Assembly (NCBI GenBank): GCA_036583965.1
Contig: JAZBQD010000015.1
Span: forward strand, 26,448,310-26,512,309
Direction: 5' to 3'
Source: Prunella strophiata
Lineage: Eukaryota; Chordata; Aves; Passeriformes; Prunellidae
DNA: 64,000 bases
The translations under genes and the position numbers were made by a program. Below are positions 63,429-64,000 of this stretch, piece after piece (positions within the stretch are counted from its first letter, which is position 1; each line of letters opens with the position of its first letter). The notes beneath the pieces are model-generated. The model saw nothing but the letters and a program-made list of their open reading frames with translations. It was not told where the DNA came from and searched no databases.

Positions 63429-63475
63429 TGTTTTGTTTTGTTTTGTTTAATTTTTTTTTCTAATTTTTTTTTTCA
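63429..63475. repeat. TTTTG microsatellite and T-rich tract
   Basis: About four TTTTG units lead into two long T runs. The opposite strand would read as an A-rich tail, but no retroposon body is recognised beside it. Confidence 0.7.
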
Positions 63476-64000
63476 AGTTAAAGTACAATGACTTTTCAGC
63501 CCTAAACCCACTCCAGGCCATACAGACATTATTGCATAGTGCAAAGTGCACGATTTGGACGCCCCTGGGGTTGCTGGGGAACCAGAAATTCCAGGCATTT
63601 GGGAAAGGGAGATATAAACAGCAAAACAATAAGCTCATGTGCTCAAGCCCCTGCAGCATGGTACAAGGTGTGCTAAACATTTTATCAGGGGGGAGAAGGG
63701 GGGTAAGAAGGGCTCTGAAGAAAAGCAACAAATTATTGCTATTACATAACTGCTATTAGGCAGGCTGCCTGCAAGCCTTTGTTGAACCTCAGTTTCATGA
63801 CTTAGGGTTAATTATTTCACTATGTCCTGCTGTACTTGTCTTATTTTGCTGGCTGCTTTTCCTCTATTTATTTAATATATTTTGTTTTCTTGCACACTTT
63901 TAAGCTTACAAGGAAATAAATATCAATACTTGATAATAAAAGTTTTGTGAAAATTCAAGGAAACATCAGTGCCTTGGAATATAAACTTAGTTTTATTAAC

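Larger units (their letters stand above)
49481..64000. other. Intergenic region upstream of CA2, no gene recognised
   Basis: About 14.5 kb of AT-rich DNA beyond the CpG island. It holds an old-repeat-like segment (50274-50329), a slightly GC-richer open frame (52524-52817), the 29-bp (59995) and 47-bp (62064) tandem duplications, the palindrome at 61013-61038 and T-rich tracts (55128-55164, 63429-63475). In mammals the next genes on this side would be CA3, CA1 and CA13. None of their conserved blocks (such as HFHWG or the NWRP tail) is visible, so they must lie outside the window or be absent. Confidence 0.65.

Noticed and set aside
49481..64000. CA3, CA13 or another carbonic anhydrase paralogue upstream of CA2
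   Set aside because: I searched by eye for the zinc-ligand, SEHT, TTPP and NWRP blocks on both strands and found none.
1..64000. CRISPR arrays, integrases, phage or operon-like gene clusters
   Set aside because: There is no array of evenly spaced repeats and no compact gene blocks with ribosome binding sites. The window is vertebrate nuclear DNA.

Overview
The window looks like nuclear DNA from a songbird (Passeriformes). It is AT-rich and intron-bearing, it carries CR1 LINE fragments typical of birds, and it holds one SINE with a tRNA-Ile-like head joined to a CR1-type tail. That architecture matches TguSINE1, which I know only from passerines. No bacterial, plasmid, phage or CRISPR features are visible. 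Nearly all short open frames here are chance frames in non-coding DNA.

The only protein-coding gene I can support is carbonic anhydrase 2 (CA2), complete on the minus strand. Seven coding exons run from the ATG at 48386 to the TAA at 32259. All splice sites are GT-AG, the reading frame is kept across every junction, and the product is 260 residues, the normal length for the family. The zinc-binding histidines, the proton-shuttle His64 and the gatekeeper Glu/Thr residues are all present. The promoter lies in a CpG island (about 47960-49480). It has a TATA box (48454-48460), a DR3-type element closely resembling the vitamin D response element I recall from chicken CA2 (48469-48483), a CACCC box (48501-48509) and GC boxes further upstream. 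Candidate poly(A) signals lie about 580-720 bp after the stop codon.

Layout: 1-253 is a CR1 3' end cut by the window edge. 254-12906 is intergenic. 12907-13163 is a second CR1 3' end. 14139-14280 is the SINE. 14435-15840 is a decayed CR1 reverse-transcriptase fragment. 15841-31530 is intergenic, with a few short tandem repeats and G- or T-rich tracts. 31530-48460 is CA2, with a 9.4 kb intron 2. 47960-49480 is the CpG island. 49481-64000 is upstream intergenic DNA with two short tandem duplications and a perfect 26-bp palindrome.

There is no multi-gene system. The most interesting signals are regulatory: the VDRE-like promoter element, a palindromic double GATA site in intron 5, and two long perfect inverted repeats containing forkhead-like cores (intron 2 and about 12.6 kb upstream). 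The SINE gives the lineage.
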